NCBI GenBank assembly: GCA_002633025.1
Contig: NMRB01001426.1
Location: forward strand, 65,187-129,186
Direction: 5' to 3'
Length of the DNA: 64,000 nt
From: Notospermus geniculatus
Taxonomy: Eukaryota; Nemertea; Pilidiophora; Heteronemertea; Lineidae
Shown: positions 9,101-21,620 of the stretch, piece by piece
How positions within the stretch are numbered: position 1 is the stretch's first letter
Layout of the letters: every line of letters begins with the position of its first letter
Made by a program: the position numbers and the translations under genes
The notes under the pieces: generated by a model
Database searches by the model: none
Seen by the model: the letters and a program-made list of their open reading frames with translations, nothing else
What the model was told of the DNA's origin: nothing

Positions 9101-11103
9101 TACGCATGCGCACGGGAAACCTTTGGGACAGAATGTGTGTCCCCCGTGCAAGATGGATACCACCACGATGACGACGAAGAACGCGGATGGTGACATCATT
9201 GTATATCTGGAAATAAAACAATTATTTAACTCCTTGAGGCCCATGATTGACGTAAAAATTGACGTAAAAAGTAAAAAAGAAAACTAGAAAAAAAATCACA
9301 AGCCTGCTTCCGAATCAGCATTCGTTAAAGGAGTACGGCATGGATCTCTAGTGCTTTTTTTGACGGCCGACGTAGAGGACGCCACCTAGCGGCAGCAACA
9401 ACGAACTGCAAAAATCCATTACAAAATGCCAAGTTTGACAAAATTTACGTAGTAAATCGCCTCATTCGCCGACAACGTAGTTAGTCGCTTGGGTCGGAGA
9501 ATGGCGCGGTGGCGCCGACTGTCGAGAAAAAGTGGATATCCCGGCCTCCTTTAAATACAAACATAATGGGGCTTGGATACTACTGATTTTCAGCAGTTCA
9601 TAAATTTCTCAAGTGTCTTCTAAAACCTCTCACAGCGCAGCTTGTCCCCTGGGTGACCCCCAGACAGAGTGTAACAATTAACTATTTCGATAGGGCCGAA
9701 TGGGTAAATGAATGTTGTTGTCAAGCTTGTCTGTCCTATTGTCGTATGGTGATAGCATGTTACCACAAGATCCACTCTGTGGCCGATCCTACGTAACCAG
9801 AAGACTTACGTAAGGGACGCTAGAAAATCGCGAACTGGATTTCACCTGTTCATATCTAAAGCCAGCCCGTTTCACACTGTCGAATTTTTTATCATAAAAT
9901 TGTCTGAATAAATGCCAATTCAGGGCTTTCAAACTATGTATATGGTTTTTCGCGAAGCCAACGCGAACGTCAGCTTTCGTTCGGCGCACCGAACAATGAG
10001 ATTGGCGTTCGCGTTGGTGTTCCGGGGGCTTTGCGGAAACTCTCTAAAATATAGGGCCTAATAACGTCGTGTGGCAGTGTAGGCAGCGGGTGTGACAGGA
10101 ATCAACGTCCTCGGAAGGCAAGTCCGGCAAACAATAGCCCGCAAAAGGTTGTACTCGAATGGCCATGGTCTCTATAACTTATTATAATCCCTCGCTGAAC
10201 AATAAGACCGGACTTTCATTCCAAGGGGGACTTTGATCCCTGTCACACCTGTGCGTTTTGTCCAAAAAAAGTATCTTGCGTCCGAAGAGTTGCAGTGTAC
10301 ATTCACAGGAGCATTGCGTAGACCCAGGGTGGTCGCAGTTTGGAAAACGGTGATAGTCAAGTGACATTTCTTCAAAAGCAAATACTAGTAGGTCGAACAG
10401 ACGCATCACCCATACCGGGTACCTGCCTACCCACCATATTTGACCATATTTTTTACACTCAAAACTTTGTTTTTACACTTAAATGCAGAAAAATACACTG
10501 ATCGGAACAACTGCAGAATGTTGCGTTTCATTATTTTACACTGAAAAGTGTCATTTTATGGTCATTCCTCAAAAACAGTACAGCAGCTCAAAGTTAGGGT
10601 AGGCAGGTCTGAATTCACCCTGTCTCCAAGTAGGCCTAAATATCACCTACCTTGGCACGAATTGAAAAAAAAATCACTGAGTCTCTATCTTCACTTGCCA
10701 AATCTCTGTGTGTGTACCGTCCAGTCCTTGTGTACCGTCCGTCCAGTCCTCTTGGCTCAGCCTATCGAAATTTTGGCAAATTATCTGTGAAGGTTTCTAT
10801 AAGTGGCAGGGGACGCGATGAAAAGGCCACGTGATCATCAATCATTCGCCAGTCTGTGTAGACCTCAGCATGCTCTGCCGGAGCAAATCGGGCGCGCGCC
10901 TTCAGGACTCAGACGGGATCGCACTTGTGGACGACGGTTGTTATGNACTCCACAAGTTCAGAACCAAACCGAAAAAACGCCACTGAAGTCGCAACCGCAG
11001 TAGTCATGGTAGTTTCATGCTTTCGTCGTTCGTATTGTCTTTCAGGTTACACCACGGGCCCGGTAGAGGGACCGACGAAGTTTATCATCAACGACAATAC
11101 AAA
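9101..11103. other. Intergenic DNA between receptor-like gene and COG6
   Basis: It contains the second R1 repeat copy (9362-9520), a single N at 10946 and otherwise unstructured sequence. TCTTTCAG at 11039-11046 could be the acceptor of a 5' UTR intron of COG6. No additional coding exon is supported. Confidence 0.5.
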
Positions 11104-14100
11104 ATGGCGGACAAGGTTTTGGGTGACACGTCTTTGACGTCTGCTGGGCCGAATTCGCAACAAAATAACCCGTTGTCAAAAAAATTAAACAAAATTTTGG
11201 ATTCCAGATTAGACAATGACAAGGTTAGTTTGCGGGTGCCAATTTTTGTGATGATTTGATGCTCCGTTCTTTGTGAAAAACATGAAAGAAATCGGCTGTG
11301 TTCAGCAGCACACACAGCATTGCACAGCTACCTACACTACACACTACTCATGTACTATACACAGCATGTATGTAGGCCTACAGCAGGTGTTGTTGCCGAC
11401 ACGAAAGTTGAAACTTCTCTTGTCATGTCGTCACAACAGCCAAGTAGTCTGCACTCAGCTCATGTAGGCCTACCGGTACCGGTACTGCAGACTGCAGTGC
11501 CCCTGTCCTGTCACTGCACATGACATGCTGCATTAGTGCATGCGATGCGTGTGTGTCAAGTGTCAACTGTCATGACACATGACTAGCTAATGTTAGACCT
11601 AGGCCTAGGCCTACCCCCAAGACTAGGCCCAGCCTAGGCTATACTATAGCGTACCGCACCCATTGGCCCTGCGCACCCATTGACCCATTGCCTACTACTG
11701 ATGACTGATGTTGTTGTTTTGTTGATGAAAAATTCCTGAAAAAATAATAGATGATCAGAGTTTCAGACTGAGTCAAGATCATGACATTATTATTTGATTT
11801 ATCAATTTAGACCTAGGGCCCTAACTAGGCCTGTAGGCTTATGTAGGCCTATGGGGCTCTTCATTTTTTGAATCATCTCAAGCCAGAACTTTTTGAGCGA
11901 CAGTTATTTTTTTGTGTTTTTGTAAAGGACACAACCCCACTGGTGTGTTTTTAGTTTTTTAATGACACAATCCTACTGGAGTGTCCAACTATGTAGCCTA
12001 TTGATGCTTTCCTATTTTATTTTCCTCTTTTTATTTTTTATTGCTGACACCACCATTCAAATTGGCGCGTTTAATTTTTGTGCAGCGGCTTACAGTCCTT
12101 TTTGGGCTAAATAGTCGAAATAAATGATGATGATGATGAGAACTGTTTGAATTTTCAGGATATGCTTGAAGCGTTGAAGGCACTATCTGCCTTCTTCAAT
12201 GAGAATAGTCTGCGCAGTCGAAGGAATCTTCGTGGAGATATCGAGAGGAGGAGTCTGAGCATCAATGAAGACTTTGTTGAGGCTTTCAAAGAGGTCAAAG
12301 TGGTAAGAGCACTCTAGTGAACTCAGAGGTATCCAAAATTTAGCCCGTGACCAGGTTAACCAGAGCAGCCTTTCCCTTTTATGGGAGTGATCACTGTCAA
12401 ACTCCGTAATTCACACTTTTCCTGACAGAGAGCTCTATCCTCCAAAGTCGCAGAAAATTTATCTTTTTTGTAATTCCTTTGGACGGAGTTATTTGCTCGC
12501 TGAATAAATTCCACAAAACTATCTTGGCCTAGCTCTTGTTCTATTTTCTTATGAAAACCCTGTCACACAGTATGAGTTCTATTAACAAAAAATATTTCAT
12601 TTGCATTGATCCGGCCTCCCCATGTAGAAGTTGATTTCTTTTTTCAGCAACTGGATGGCATCTATGAGAATGTGAATGCAATGAATGAATGTTGCCAAGA
12701 TATGACGAATAGGCTTAAGGTGAGTGAAATTCTAGCTACTCATTGCTGAATGGGTGGTCTTTTTGGAAAGAAATAGAATCACTCAGACTTAACAACAGAG
12801 AGACAATACTGAAATTGACGGATAATTCAGTTCCAACCTGCCAACCTCAGAGCGACTTCCGACAGGTTTTGTAGTGGAGGGTCACATGTCTAAAAAAACA
12901 CTTGTGTCATTTGTACGCCATCAATAACCTGTGTTTCTGGTTCCAGCCATTTGCATAGTTACTAAATCAAAGTCATTTTGAAAATATTTCAGGCTGCCAA
13001 GGAACAGACTCATGATTTGATCAACCAGACAACAAAGCTACAAGCTGAGAGCCAAACCTTACAAATGAGGGCACAAGTAGCTGATGCATTTCTCGAGAAA
13101 TTTCAACTAACACCGGCAGAAATCAAACTGCTTCGTGGCTCCCGAGATGGAACGTTACACCAGAATTTCTTCGCTGCTCTCGCCCGTGTAAAACAGATAC
13201 ATAACGACTGTAAAGTTTTGTTGCGGACGAATCAACAGACTGCAGGGTAAGATTCAAGGGCAGGTTATAGTCAGCCAACTGTTATGCAGTCTTCATGTGG
13301 ATACTTCATAGATTTTAGATCTAGATTTAGATTTATTTGACCCAAAAAAAGAATTCATTAACAAAAGGTGCGAGTTCAAAGCAAAATATATGTGAGGCGG
13401 TCTAGGAAAACCCATCGGATGTCACGTTTGAGCAAAGTGTTAATGGCCTTGGTGAACCCGCACATTTCAATAGCTGAAATGTACTACATAACAGGTAAAC
13501 AGTAGCAGATCAATGCACAGGCAATCTGACATCCTTTGTTGATCATTCAGCGACATCCGACGGGTTTTCCTAGACCACCACACATGTGGTCGGGGAGACC
13601 ACACTAAGACCAGAAGAGACCGCTAGCCTGTGGGCCATAGTTACACATGAGCACATTTTACAAACCAGAAGAGCAAGAAGGGTCTAACGATTGAAAGTTT
13701 TGTCAGAGTGGCACACCTTCACCTGTGATCTTTGATTTGAGTCCGTGGTTCAACTCCTAGCTGTATCCATTCATAAAGTGTTATGTAGTGTGACTTAGAC
13801 TGCACAGATTTCTCGGGGTTGCCATTTGCATTTCTGTTTTTGAATTTTATTGTAGATTGGAGATCATGGAGTCAATGGCTTTACATCAAGAATCTGCATA
13901 TGAAAGGCTGTACAGATGGGCTCAGAGTAAGTCCAAGTGTACCGGTATGCTCCAAAATACAGTGGAACCTCCCTATAGGCCTACATCCTTAAAGCACCAC
14001 GGTATTGCCACTTTCTGTCGACAGCCGACGCCACCGGTACCATTCTCCAATACTGTAGTTAAGCCTTTCGCCCCAGTGTTGGAGAATGTATGATTACACT

Positions 14101-17100
14101 ACAATGCACGTAGTAGCATGCGTAGTTTACCAAGTCGTCAATAGAGGTCTCCCTTAACGCGGGTAGGTGTAACGCAGGATTGGGAAGCAACACTGTGGTC
14201 CTTTAATGGGGACCATAGCACACTGCCTCAATAGGTGTCACTAGTGGTTAAAACTATTGAAATGAAACTGACATCCCAATCCTGACCAATTTCCTACACA
14301 AAAGGTGTTCATTGTACAGGATCGTGTTTCTGTGTGCTGCCGTCTATCGTATCTAGGATCCCCATTGGTACATGTTTGTGCCCTGATTACAGATGTCAAA
14401 ATGAAGAGACTTAACCCATTAGGCGCCAGACAAGTATAAATTAGGTCAGCTTTTTTTCCCAGTGCTTTTCACTTTTTACCATATCTTGGTTTTTTGCTCG
14501 AATGACAAAAAGAAAAAGTTGAAGATAAAGTGAACAAGTGATGTTTATTTTGTAGCTTATAACACTGGCTACATGACACAACTGGAGCCGAGGTTAGATT
14601 TCTTTTTTTTCTTCGTTGGTTGCCTCTGTGACGGCCGGAAACCACACGGGCGGGTTTGGGCTATATGGGATTATGCAGGCTTGGGCGGGTTTGGGCTATA
14701 TGGCGCCTAATGGGTTAACCAATGGGAGACTTTACTCCCACTAGAGGCCACCACCAGTTATTGGTCCTAGAATGTCATGGAATATCTTTATACAATACTG
14801 CTTGTAACTCTTTCAGATGAGTGTCGGACATTGAGTGGGGATTCTCCAGACGTGAGTGCATTACTCTGCCAGGCCATGGAGGGACTTCAGGACAGACCTG
14901 TCTTGTTCAGGTATGATCTCTGCCTGTTCTTCTAACTGAAGTTTTTGCGTATTCTCGTCTCTAAGAAATAGAGTTCACCAGGGCCGGATCCAGAATCAAC
15001 AGAAAGGAGGGTGTAGCCCAACGGAGGCGACGAGCACTGAAAGCGTGAAGCCCAAACGGGGGTCTGGGGGCTCCCCCCCCAGAAGAATTTGACAATTTCT
15101 AGTGCTTTAGATGCATTTTCCTGGCATCTGACTCTGAGAGCAAAATACTTGATTTTATATCCGATCAATTTTTTTCTTGCTAAAAAAGTCATTGCTCTGT
15201 CAAAAATAGGGTGCATACTTCACAGTGCCGACCACTCTGAAACAGACCCGAGCCTGACGTTATGACGTCGTTCGGACTCTGATATATTTGGCTGACATGT
15301 TGATGACGTCACTGACGCAACAATGCCGTCATGCTGTGCCAGTGCCGTACATCCAAGCACGACAAGATGACGTCATTGACGCAAGATGTCAGCCAAATGT
15401 TCCAGAGATTTCATTCATCAAAATTTAAGTCTCGAATGAAATCTCGCGGGACCAGATTGAGTGCCGACCTGTCGGGATAAACAAAAAAATCGCCCTTCTC
15501 GTTGGATTTGGGACAGTTTCTTGAAGCCTGCAGATGATCCAGTCTTTGACAAAAACTCATTCAGTTTTTAGCCCGCTTGGCCCATAGGCCAAAAGGGCTT
15601 ATGCTGTGCTTGGCGCCTTTAGTGGTGGTCTGTCGTGCGTTAGTGCGTGCGTGTGTCCGTAAACTTTTCCCTTGTCAGATGGATAGCGCCTTCAGTTTTT
15701 GATGGATCATTTTCATATTGCATATGGGTGTGTATGACCACAAAATCTAGGTCAAGTTCGATTTTGGGTGCGATGCGATTTCTACTTTGGCCAGTAACGT
15801 CATGTCACATGACGTCACACCACGTCACGTCCCATCATGTCATATCGTATGGTTCCCTATCGATGTATCTCATCTCTACTCTATCAATCTGTCTTGATCT
15901 CTATCATTGGACCATTTGTGTGGAAGAAGTAGCCTACCTCGGGAACCATACGACATTTACAATGTCATCTTGTTTTCATATTGCATATGGGTGTGTATGA
16001 CCACAAAATCTAGGTCAAGTTTGATTTTGGGTGCGATGCGATTTCTACTTTGGCCAGTAGGGGGCGTTTTGTGAAAAAATTCAAAGGCCTATATTTTGCG
16101 AATGGCTTGAGCTATCACGATGAAACTTTGTATGTACCTCTAGTTTGTGGTGACTTGCACACGAAATTTCGGTGCAATCTGATTCTCCACTTTGCCACTA
16201 GGGGGCCAAAACGAAAATATCAATTTTTTTCCTTGTCAGATGGATAGCGCCTTCAGTTTTTGAAGGATCATTTTCATATTGCATAAAGGTGTGTATGACC
16301 AAAAAATCTAGGTCAAGTTCGATTTTGGGTGCGATGTGATTCCTATTTTAGTAGGTAGGGGGCGTTTTGTGAAAAACATAAAAAGGCTATATTTTGATAA
16401 TCGTTTGAGCTATTGTATTGAACCTTTGTATGTATTTACCTCATGACTTTGCCGCCAGGAGGCCAAAACCAAACTCACAAAATCTGCTATGTACGCTTTG
16501 GTCACAGATATTGTCAAAGATGGCTTGTATGGGACTCTGATATGGCTTATGCTCTCCACCTCTGTGCTAAAAAAGCCAAGCGGGCACAGTGCCTTTGGCA
16601 CTATTTTTTTCCAACTCATAGGTATTCCCTGGATGAATTTGGTACCGCACGCCGCACAGCCATAGTCCGGGGTTTCATCGATGCATTGACCAGAGGGGGA
16701 CCAGGTGGTACGCCGAGGCCGATTGAATTACATTCCCATGATCCTTTGCGATACATCGGCGACATGTTAGCATGGTTACACCAGGCCACGGCATCCGAAA
16801 AGGAACATCTACAGACATTGTTAAAGAACTGTGCAGATTCCAGCAAACATGGTAAATATTTATATTAGATTGCCAAATGAATGTCCCCGCAGGGTAACAT
16901 TTTTGATTTATTTCAAATGCCAAATACGGCATTATTAGCTCCATATAGATGAGGTCAGACTTTGTAATTAGGTCATTGCCATGGATATTAATTTGCGCAT
17001 GCGCAGGTTGCCATTTTGACTGTCAACACGGAAGGCAGTGCGTTTTCACTGGTTTCAAAGAAGGATTTTGCCAATCTGCGGCATTTTTCGCGATTTTCTT

Positions 17101-19324
17101 CGATATTTCTGCAGGGCAGCCCTTAATTGCGCTGTGAATGGGTGTGGTATGAGTTGGAGAAAGTAAAATTCCCTGGTTTCCCCTGTAATAATTTAAGAAC
17201 TCTTGTTTTCTTGTAGATGTATCCGATCTGATCCATGATGTTCTCGGCCATATCACCGAAGGTGTCTGCCGTCCATTCAAAGTTCGAGTAGAACAAGTCC
17301 TTGTAGCTGAATCTGAAGCGGTCATCTTATACAAGTTGACCAATCTCTTGAAGTTTTATGACCAAACTATCAGGTACATGTATGCATCTTCTCTTGCCCA
17401 TTAGCATGGGTAGGACGTGAAAGAACACCTTGCAGAAATGGCTCATCACAGTGCGTAGGATGATATATTACACCGGGAAACTTGTGTGTAAATTGACTTT
17501 TTTGCAATAGGGGCAATTTAGCAAAAAAATTACACAGTTAAGAGGTAGAGAGTCCGACAGGATGGAACCCCGGACCTCAGCCATGACCAGCGCCGATGTT
17601 TTCACTGCACTACTCTGACAGACCCTTGTTCGGTTGCGCAGGATCATTAATTTGCCAATGGGGGACTTTTCTGCCATTAGAGGCCACCACCCGTTAGCAG
17701 CCCCAGAACTTGACGTCATAAGAAGAAGTGGGTGCCACAACATCATCCATAATGATATGGATGCCCTGGTTGACATCTGTACGTCAAATGTGTGGCGGTC
17801 TTGGAAAACCCGGTGGATGTCGCTGAATGATCAACAAGGGCTGTCAGATTGCCTGTGCGCTGATCTATTACTGTTTACCTGTTACGTGGTACATTTCAGC
17901 TATTGAAATGTGTGGGTTGACCAAGGCCATTAGCACTTTCCTCAAATACAATGTACGACATCCGCCGGGTTTTCCTAGACCGCCACAGAAAGGGGCTGTT
18001 CATTTTCGGCACTTGAAGAATCTGAGTTGTGATCCTTGGGAAAACGGAAAAAGCTATGCACTTGCAAATTGCAGGGATTATTTGTTGTGCTGTACAGAAT
18101 AATCGCTGCAGTTGGCAGCTTCATAGCTTTCTCCATTTTCTCAAGGATCACAACTCAGTTTCCTCAATTGATAAAAATGAACAGTCCCTTTTGTGATGTT
18201 CTACAGTAAGACTGCTAACAGGCGGCCTCTGACGGCAGTACACGTAAAGTCCCCCATTGTCTCAAGTCTAATAGTAATTGTGATGTTGTTTTTTTTCCCA
18301 GTCAAATTCTTAGAAAGGAAGCGTCCCTCCTGGCAACAATTCAAGAAATGGAGACGCTCAGCTTAAAAATGTTCTTCAATAGTCTNTGATTCAGTCCTTA
18401 ACCCAATAGAGCCCACGTCGCTCTATACTTCCCTGCCGTGAGCCGCCTAGAAGACCCGCCCACTTTTTGACAAATATGCCCATCACCTCTAATGTAGAAA
18501 TCAAAATCACCAATTACTGCCGCCACCGCCACAATCTGCCACGTCTCCACATGCCGATACTGCCATAAGCCGCCTTGACTCATTATACTGTTCTCTATTC
18601 AGCTTAATGCAGTGGCATTTCGTGGCGGTGAAAGCTACAGATGGAAAGTGCAAAAAAATAGGAAGCTCTTTTGGGTTAACTGAAAGTTGTCCTGATTATA
18701 GTCTGGTTCAACCTAGAGGTAGACCATTGGAATGCAGTTTGTGGTTCGAGTGTGGCAAGAGTGACATAATTACAGTTACATGTTATGGCGTAATGAATCA
18801 GATGACTGTGCCTAATAATAAAAATGTGGTTTTCATTACATAAGGGTCACACGTAGGTAAATAAAATGTTGTGGTCAAAATTGAATGTTCCATTTCCTCA
18901 CTTGGCATTCCAATGGTCCAAATCTAGGTTGAACCAGACTTTACAGAGGTTTTCTGGCTCAATTTTTCAGCTCGTTTTTCAGCCTTTGCAGCTTTTTATG
19001 CTTAATAGACATATGAATGAGCCCAATATACAACAGATCTGATTCGGTTTTCCAGCCTTGTTTGTCCTTCTGTTAACGCCTTTCCCTCACTTTCAGAACC
19101 GTTTCGACAGTTACCTTGGCAGCCCAGACAGTCTCATCATGGCCCAATGTGGACTATTACAAAGTACAGCACTAAGAGAAAAAGTTCGGAAATCATCATC
19201 AGAGCTGATTGTTTCGGCATACAAGCAGATGTTTGAGGCTGTGACTGATCCAGTCAATGACTATCGTGAATCTGAAACCATAGTGCCAAGGACTCCAGAA
19301 CAAGTCGCTGAACTTTTAGTGTAA
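11104..19324 (+). CDS. COG6: Conserved oligomeric Golgi complex subunit 6 (COG6), internal exons missing
   Basis: COG6 is a subunit of lobe B of the COG tethering complex, which captures retrograde vesicles at the Golgi and maintains glycosylation enzymes. Exons: 11104-11223, 12159-12302, 12648-12719, 12993-13246, 13856-13926, 14817-14910, 16622-16851, 17217-17373, 18302 to about 18385, and 19097-19324. All junctions keep frame with GT-AG borders. Diagnostic stretches are [95 protein letters not shown] and ATASEKEHL, all very close to vertebrate COG6. The start ATG lies in ACAAAATGG. After FFNSL (18385) an N occurs and the roughly 200 residues expected before the C-terminal exon ([13 protein letters not shown]...) are absent. 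The 700 bp between them hold no recognisable exon, so an assembly collapse is more likely than a natural deletion. Confidence 0.96.
12760..12890. repeat. Fragment of the TGTGACCC-CAAAACCAGTC inverted-repeat family
   Basis: GAAATAGAATCACT-AGACTTAACA and GCGACTTCCGACAGGTTTTG match parts of larger elements at 26030-26775 and 38535-38740. It lies in COG6 intron 3. Confidence 0.5.
13391..13588. mobile_element. MITE family M2, copy 1
   Basis: A 195-bp element with inverted ends GGCGGTCTAGGAAAACCC(A/G)TCGGATGTC and GACATCCGACGGGTTTTCCTAGACC. The interior has CACATTTCAATAGCTGAAATG and GATCAATGCACAGGCAATCTGAC. Other copies are at 17791-17988 and 48998-49180. This one is in COG6 intron 4. Confidence 0.8.
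14205..14365 (+). repeat. Dispersed repeat R2, copy 1
   Basis: CACTGCCTCAATAGGTGTCA followed by CTAGTGGTTAAAACTATTGA recurs at 49988-50140 in the same orientation at high identity. Confidence 0.65.
14411..14718. mobile_element. MITE with TTAACCCATTAGGCGCCA ends
   Basis: The left end TTAACCCATTAGGCGCCA is mirrored by TGGCGCCTAATGGGTTAA at 14701-14718. A related end (TTAACCCAATAGAGCCCACG) lies at 18400. Ends in TTAA suggest a TTAA-specific transposon family. It lies in COG6 intron 5. Confidence 0.7.
14977..15480. repeat. Degenerate repeats: GGCCGGATCC fragment and GATGACGTCA inverted repeat
   Basis: A CAGGGCCGGATCCAGAA start with GGAGGGTGTAGCCC and a CCCCCC run (14977-15120) resembles eroded hAT-type repeats. 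Then TATTTGGCTGACATGTTGATGACGTCA at 15284 is mirrored by TGACGTCATTGACGC...ATGTCAGCCAAAT near 15400. GACCTGTCGGGATAAACAAA at 15467 recurs at 46252. Confidence 0.5.
15569..16610 (+). mobile_element. Transposon family TX, copy 1, ending at the COG6 exon 7 acceptor
   Basis: It starts TAGCCCGCTTGGCCCATAGG and ends GCCAAGCGGGCACAGTGCC then TTTGGCACTATTTTTTT. A reverse-strand copy lies at 43777-44523 with the same ends. The interior repeats the segment TTTTCATATTGCATATGGGT and GATTTTGGGTGCGATGCGAT about three times, with CACTTTGCCACTAGGGGGCC blocks. The last T-rich stretch forms the polypyrimidine region of the acceptor at 16620-16621. Confidence 0.75.
17791..17988. mobile_element. MITE family M2, copy 2
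   Basis: Ends TGTGGCGGTCTTGGAAAACC and GGTTTTCCTAGACCGCCACA, with the same interior as 13391-13588. It lies in COG6 intron 8, so two copies of this family sit in one gene. Confidence 0.8.
17992..18194. repeat. Inverted-repeat element directly next to M2 copy 2
   Basis: AGGGGCTGTTCATTTTCGGC and GAGTTGTGATCCTTGGGAAA at the left are mirrored by TTTCTCAAGGATCACAACTC and ATGAACAGTCCCTTT at the right. Confidence 0.65.
18386..19096. other. COG6 discontinuity: single N followed by noncoding repeat
   Basis: The N at 18386 is followed immediately by TGATTCAGTCCTTAACCCAA and repeat-like DNA, without a splice donor after FFNSL. None of the expected middle COG6 residues (after FFNSL, before the C-terminal exon) is encoded here. 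I read this as a misjoined or collapsed assembly point. Confidence 0.6.
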
Positions 19325-19469
19325 TTTCCTCAAGAGAAATGGACCAATGATGTACTGTGGATGCTCTTTTAAGGCTTTCCTCCACGTGATAATTTTCTCA
19401 TGCAAGTTGGCTGTCTACAGACAACTCACCCATAGAAATCTATGAACATGAAATAACAACGGGTTTCGA

Positions 19470-19870
19470 AGGTGAAAGACATAGTAGACAGAAATCATAT
19501 GCCTTATGTGGAGGCGTGGGTTCGAATCCCAGTACTGTCAAATGACCAGCATAGCAAACCTTATGATTTCTGTTTATATCATGACACCCGAATACTGCTA
19601 ATGTTCGTCGAACCCTCCATGTGAAAAGGTCTGTGGCCGCTCATGAAGGGTATAAGACGTAAAAATTCGTTAGCTGGTCTGCTGATAATAGGTGTCACCA
19701 CTGGTCCACGCTTTCCCAGGGTACTGACGGATTCCATGCATAACGCTGGCTATTGAACCATCTTTTTTGAAGATGGGGATTTAGCACAGTGGTGTGCGTG
19801 CTTTCCCTCAGTGCTGGCGGTGTTGCCTTATGTGGAGGCGTGGGTTTGAATCCCAGTAAAGACATAGTAG
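19470..19870 (+). repeat. Degenerate tRNA-derived SINE fragments
   Basis: Two copies of GTGGAGGCGTGGGTTCGAAT/GTGGAGGCGTGGGTTTGAATCCC (box B-like) occur at 19508 and 19834. The second is preceded by TTTAGCACAGTGG, a box A-like motif, at 19786. This fits tRNA-derived SINE heads placed just downstream of COG6. Confidence 0.5.
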
Positions 19871-19999
19871 GCGTCATAGAAATCTATGGGCAGTAATTCA
19901 TGATAGGCCTACTGGTCAAGGCATAGAACGTAAGGTAACCAACAAGTCTAGGATTTACTGGTATCCATTTTCTGAATCTAGACTGAAAGTACAGGTAGG

Positions 20000-20231
20000 T
20001 ATAGAGCTTGTGCAGGTGACGTCATCACGAAAAAATCCGCCAACTTGCCGGTCAAACTGACGTCAAATGACGTCGGCGACCCACGTGGTGCAGTTTGTCG
20101 TCAGCGCAAGTGGAGTGTTGTGTCTTCAACCATGACACGATCTGCACGTGGCGCACTTTGTCGTTGACCGCCAGCATGGTGGACCGCCGGTCAAACGTGA
20201 CGTCATAATGAGCCGCTGCACAAGCTCTATA
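20000..20231. mobile_element. MITE with TATAGAGCTTGTGCAG ends
   Basis: TATAGAGCTTGTGCAG-TGACGTCAT at the left and ATGACG...CTGCACAAGCTCTATA at the right are inverted. The interior carries several TGACGTCA words and two CGTGG-GCA-TTTGTCGT blocks. Confidence 0.7.
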
Positions 20232-20476
20232 CCCATTGGCTATGGGAATTTATGCTACATGTCGTGGCAAGAAGTCTGTGCCTTCAGTGAGATAAGCTGA
20301 TCATGTAAACTGTAAAAATATACATGTGCTAAAATGATATTTAGAATGTACATGTATGTGCCTCATGATGTTATCATTCAAATGAAAAACGACGACTCTT
20401 GCTTCTCAGTTCTGTTCATGGTGGTGGTGTGATTGCCGTACGTCATCAGTCAAATGTGGTGGAGGATGTCGGTAGG

Positions 20477-20663
20477 CCTAAAGGCCTGTGTCCACTACAA
20501 TGGATTCCGCTGCGGTTTGCGGCACCAGAGCGGTTTTCACAGGGTTTTGGATAATCCTTGGATAGTTTAACAATACATGGCATGCTACTTATCCCAATGC
20601 CTGTGAAAACTGCTCCGGCACTGCAAACCGCAGCAGAATCCATTGTAGTGGAAACAGGCCTTA
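20477..20663. mobile_element. MITE with AAGGCCTGTGTCCACTACAA ends
   Basis: AAGGCCTGTGTCCACTACAA plus TGGATTC at the left is mirrored by GAATCCATTGTAGTGGAAAC and AGGCCTT at the right, 187 bp overall, noncoding. Confidence 0.75.
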
Positions 20664-20826
20664 ATTGTAAGACTGGTGGTTTTCTGGTTGCCAAAAATAA
20701 CCGAAAGTTTGACAAGTGCTAAAACCTCTATGGTACGCTAAAGTGGAATTGAGTTGACCTCGGCGTACCAGCAGCCCAAGTCCATGGAATGGAAGTCCTC
20801 AATACAAAGTCAATGCACTGTTATGG

Positions 20827-21205
20827 TCATGGGGCCAGACCCAAAAATATGTCTGTTTGCCGTAACCCGACCGACCCTACGTAAATGGTACCGACCCAAA
20901 ACTTTTTATGGGGGTATTAGCCAATATGTTTTTTTTATGCCCCAAAGGACCCGATTTGCCGACCGGCAATGACGAAGTATGCCGACCTAAAACTTTTTAC
21001 ACTTCAAAACTGAATGCCGATGCGTCATAAACCCCCAAAGACATTGTATTTAAACACTAGTATATTTTTATTTCATTTTGTGGAAATTGCTAATTTTTTT
21101 TCCACCTCCAATTAAAAAAAATAAAAATATATGCCTACCTACCTACCCAAGCTGTTAGGGCAGGATCGGGTTACAGCAAACAGACATATTTTTGGGTCTG
21201 GCCTG
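20827..21205. mobile_element. Inverted-repeat element with GGCCAGACCCAAAAATATGT ends
   Basis: GGCCAGACCCAAAAATATGT and CTGTTTGC-GTAACCCGA at the left are mirrored by TCGGGTTACAGCAAACAGAC and ATATTTTTGGGTCTGGCC at the right. Confidence 0.7.
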
Positions 21206-21332
21206 GTTGGTGACCTAATCCTTCCCAAAGGCTTAATCTATAGGACAATAGAACCTCGATTTTGATTCCAGTCTTTTTTCCACGTTCACACTGGGACAGT
21301 TCAATCGTTCGCCAAATACTGATATTATGTCT

Positions 21333-21620
21333 AAGCCCGGTGGTCGAGTGGTTAGCGCGCTTGACTACCAAACTGTTCAATGGGTCGGCGCGAGTTCGAC
21401 TCCGGGCGAAGGCATACGGTATTTGTGAAACAAAATTGTGACAAAAATTGAGGGTCCGTCGGATGGGACTAAAAGCCGTGGTCCCTTGTACCTGAGTGTC
21501 TATGCCAGGGCAAATAAAAGACCCTACACAGGTAGACTGTAGCCTGTCGTGGACTCCATACGTCCGGCAAAAACCCAACAGGGTTACGACGCCGGTAATG
21601 ATATGATATGATATGATTAT
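21333..21620 (+). mobile_element. tRNA-derived SINE with (ATGAT)n tail
   Basis: The head AAGCCCGGTGGTCGAGTGGT then TAGCGCGCTTGACTACCAAA folds like a tRNA. Box A is TGGTCGAGTGGTTAGCG and box B is GAGTTCGACTCC, closed by GGGC. A body of about 170 bp follows (AGGGTCCGTCGGATGGGAC...CCAACAGGGTTACGACGCC), and the 3' end is a short ATGATATGATATG tail. It is transcribed by Pol III if active. Confidence 0.75.

Noticed and set aside
21171-21578. 135-codon minus-strand open frame
   Set aside because: It overlaps a tRNA-derived SINE and the end of a MITE on the opposite strand.
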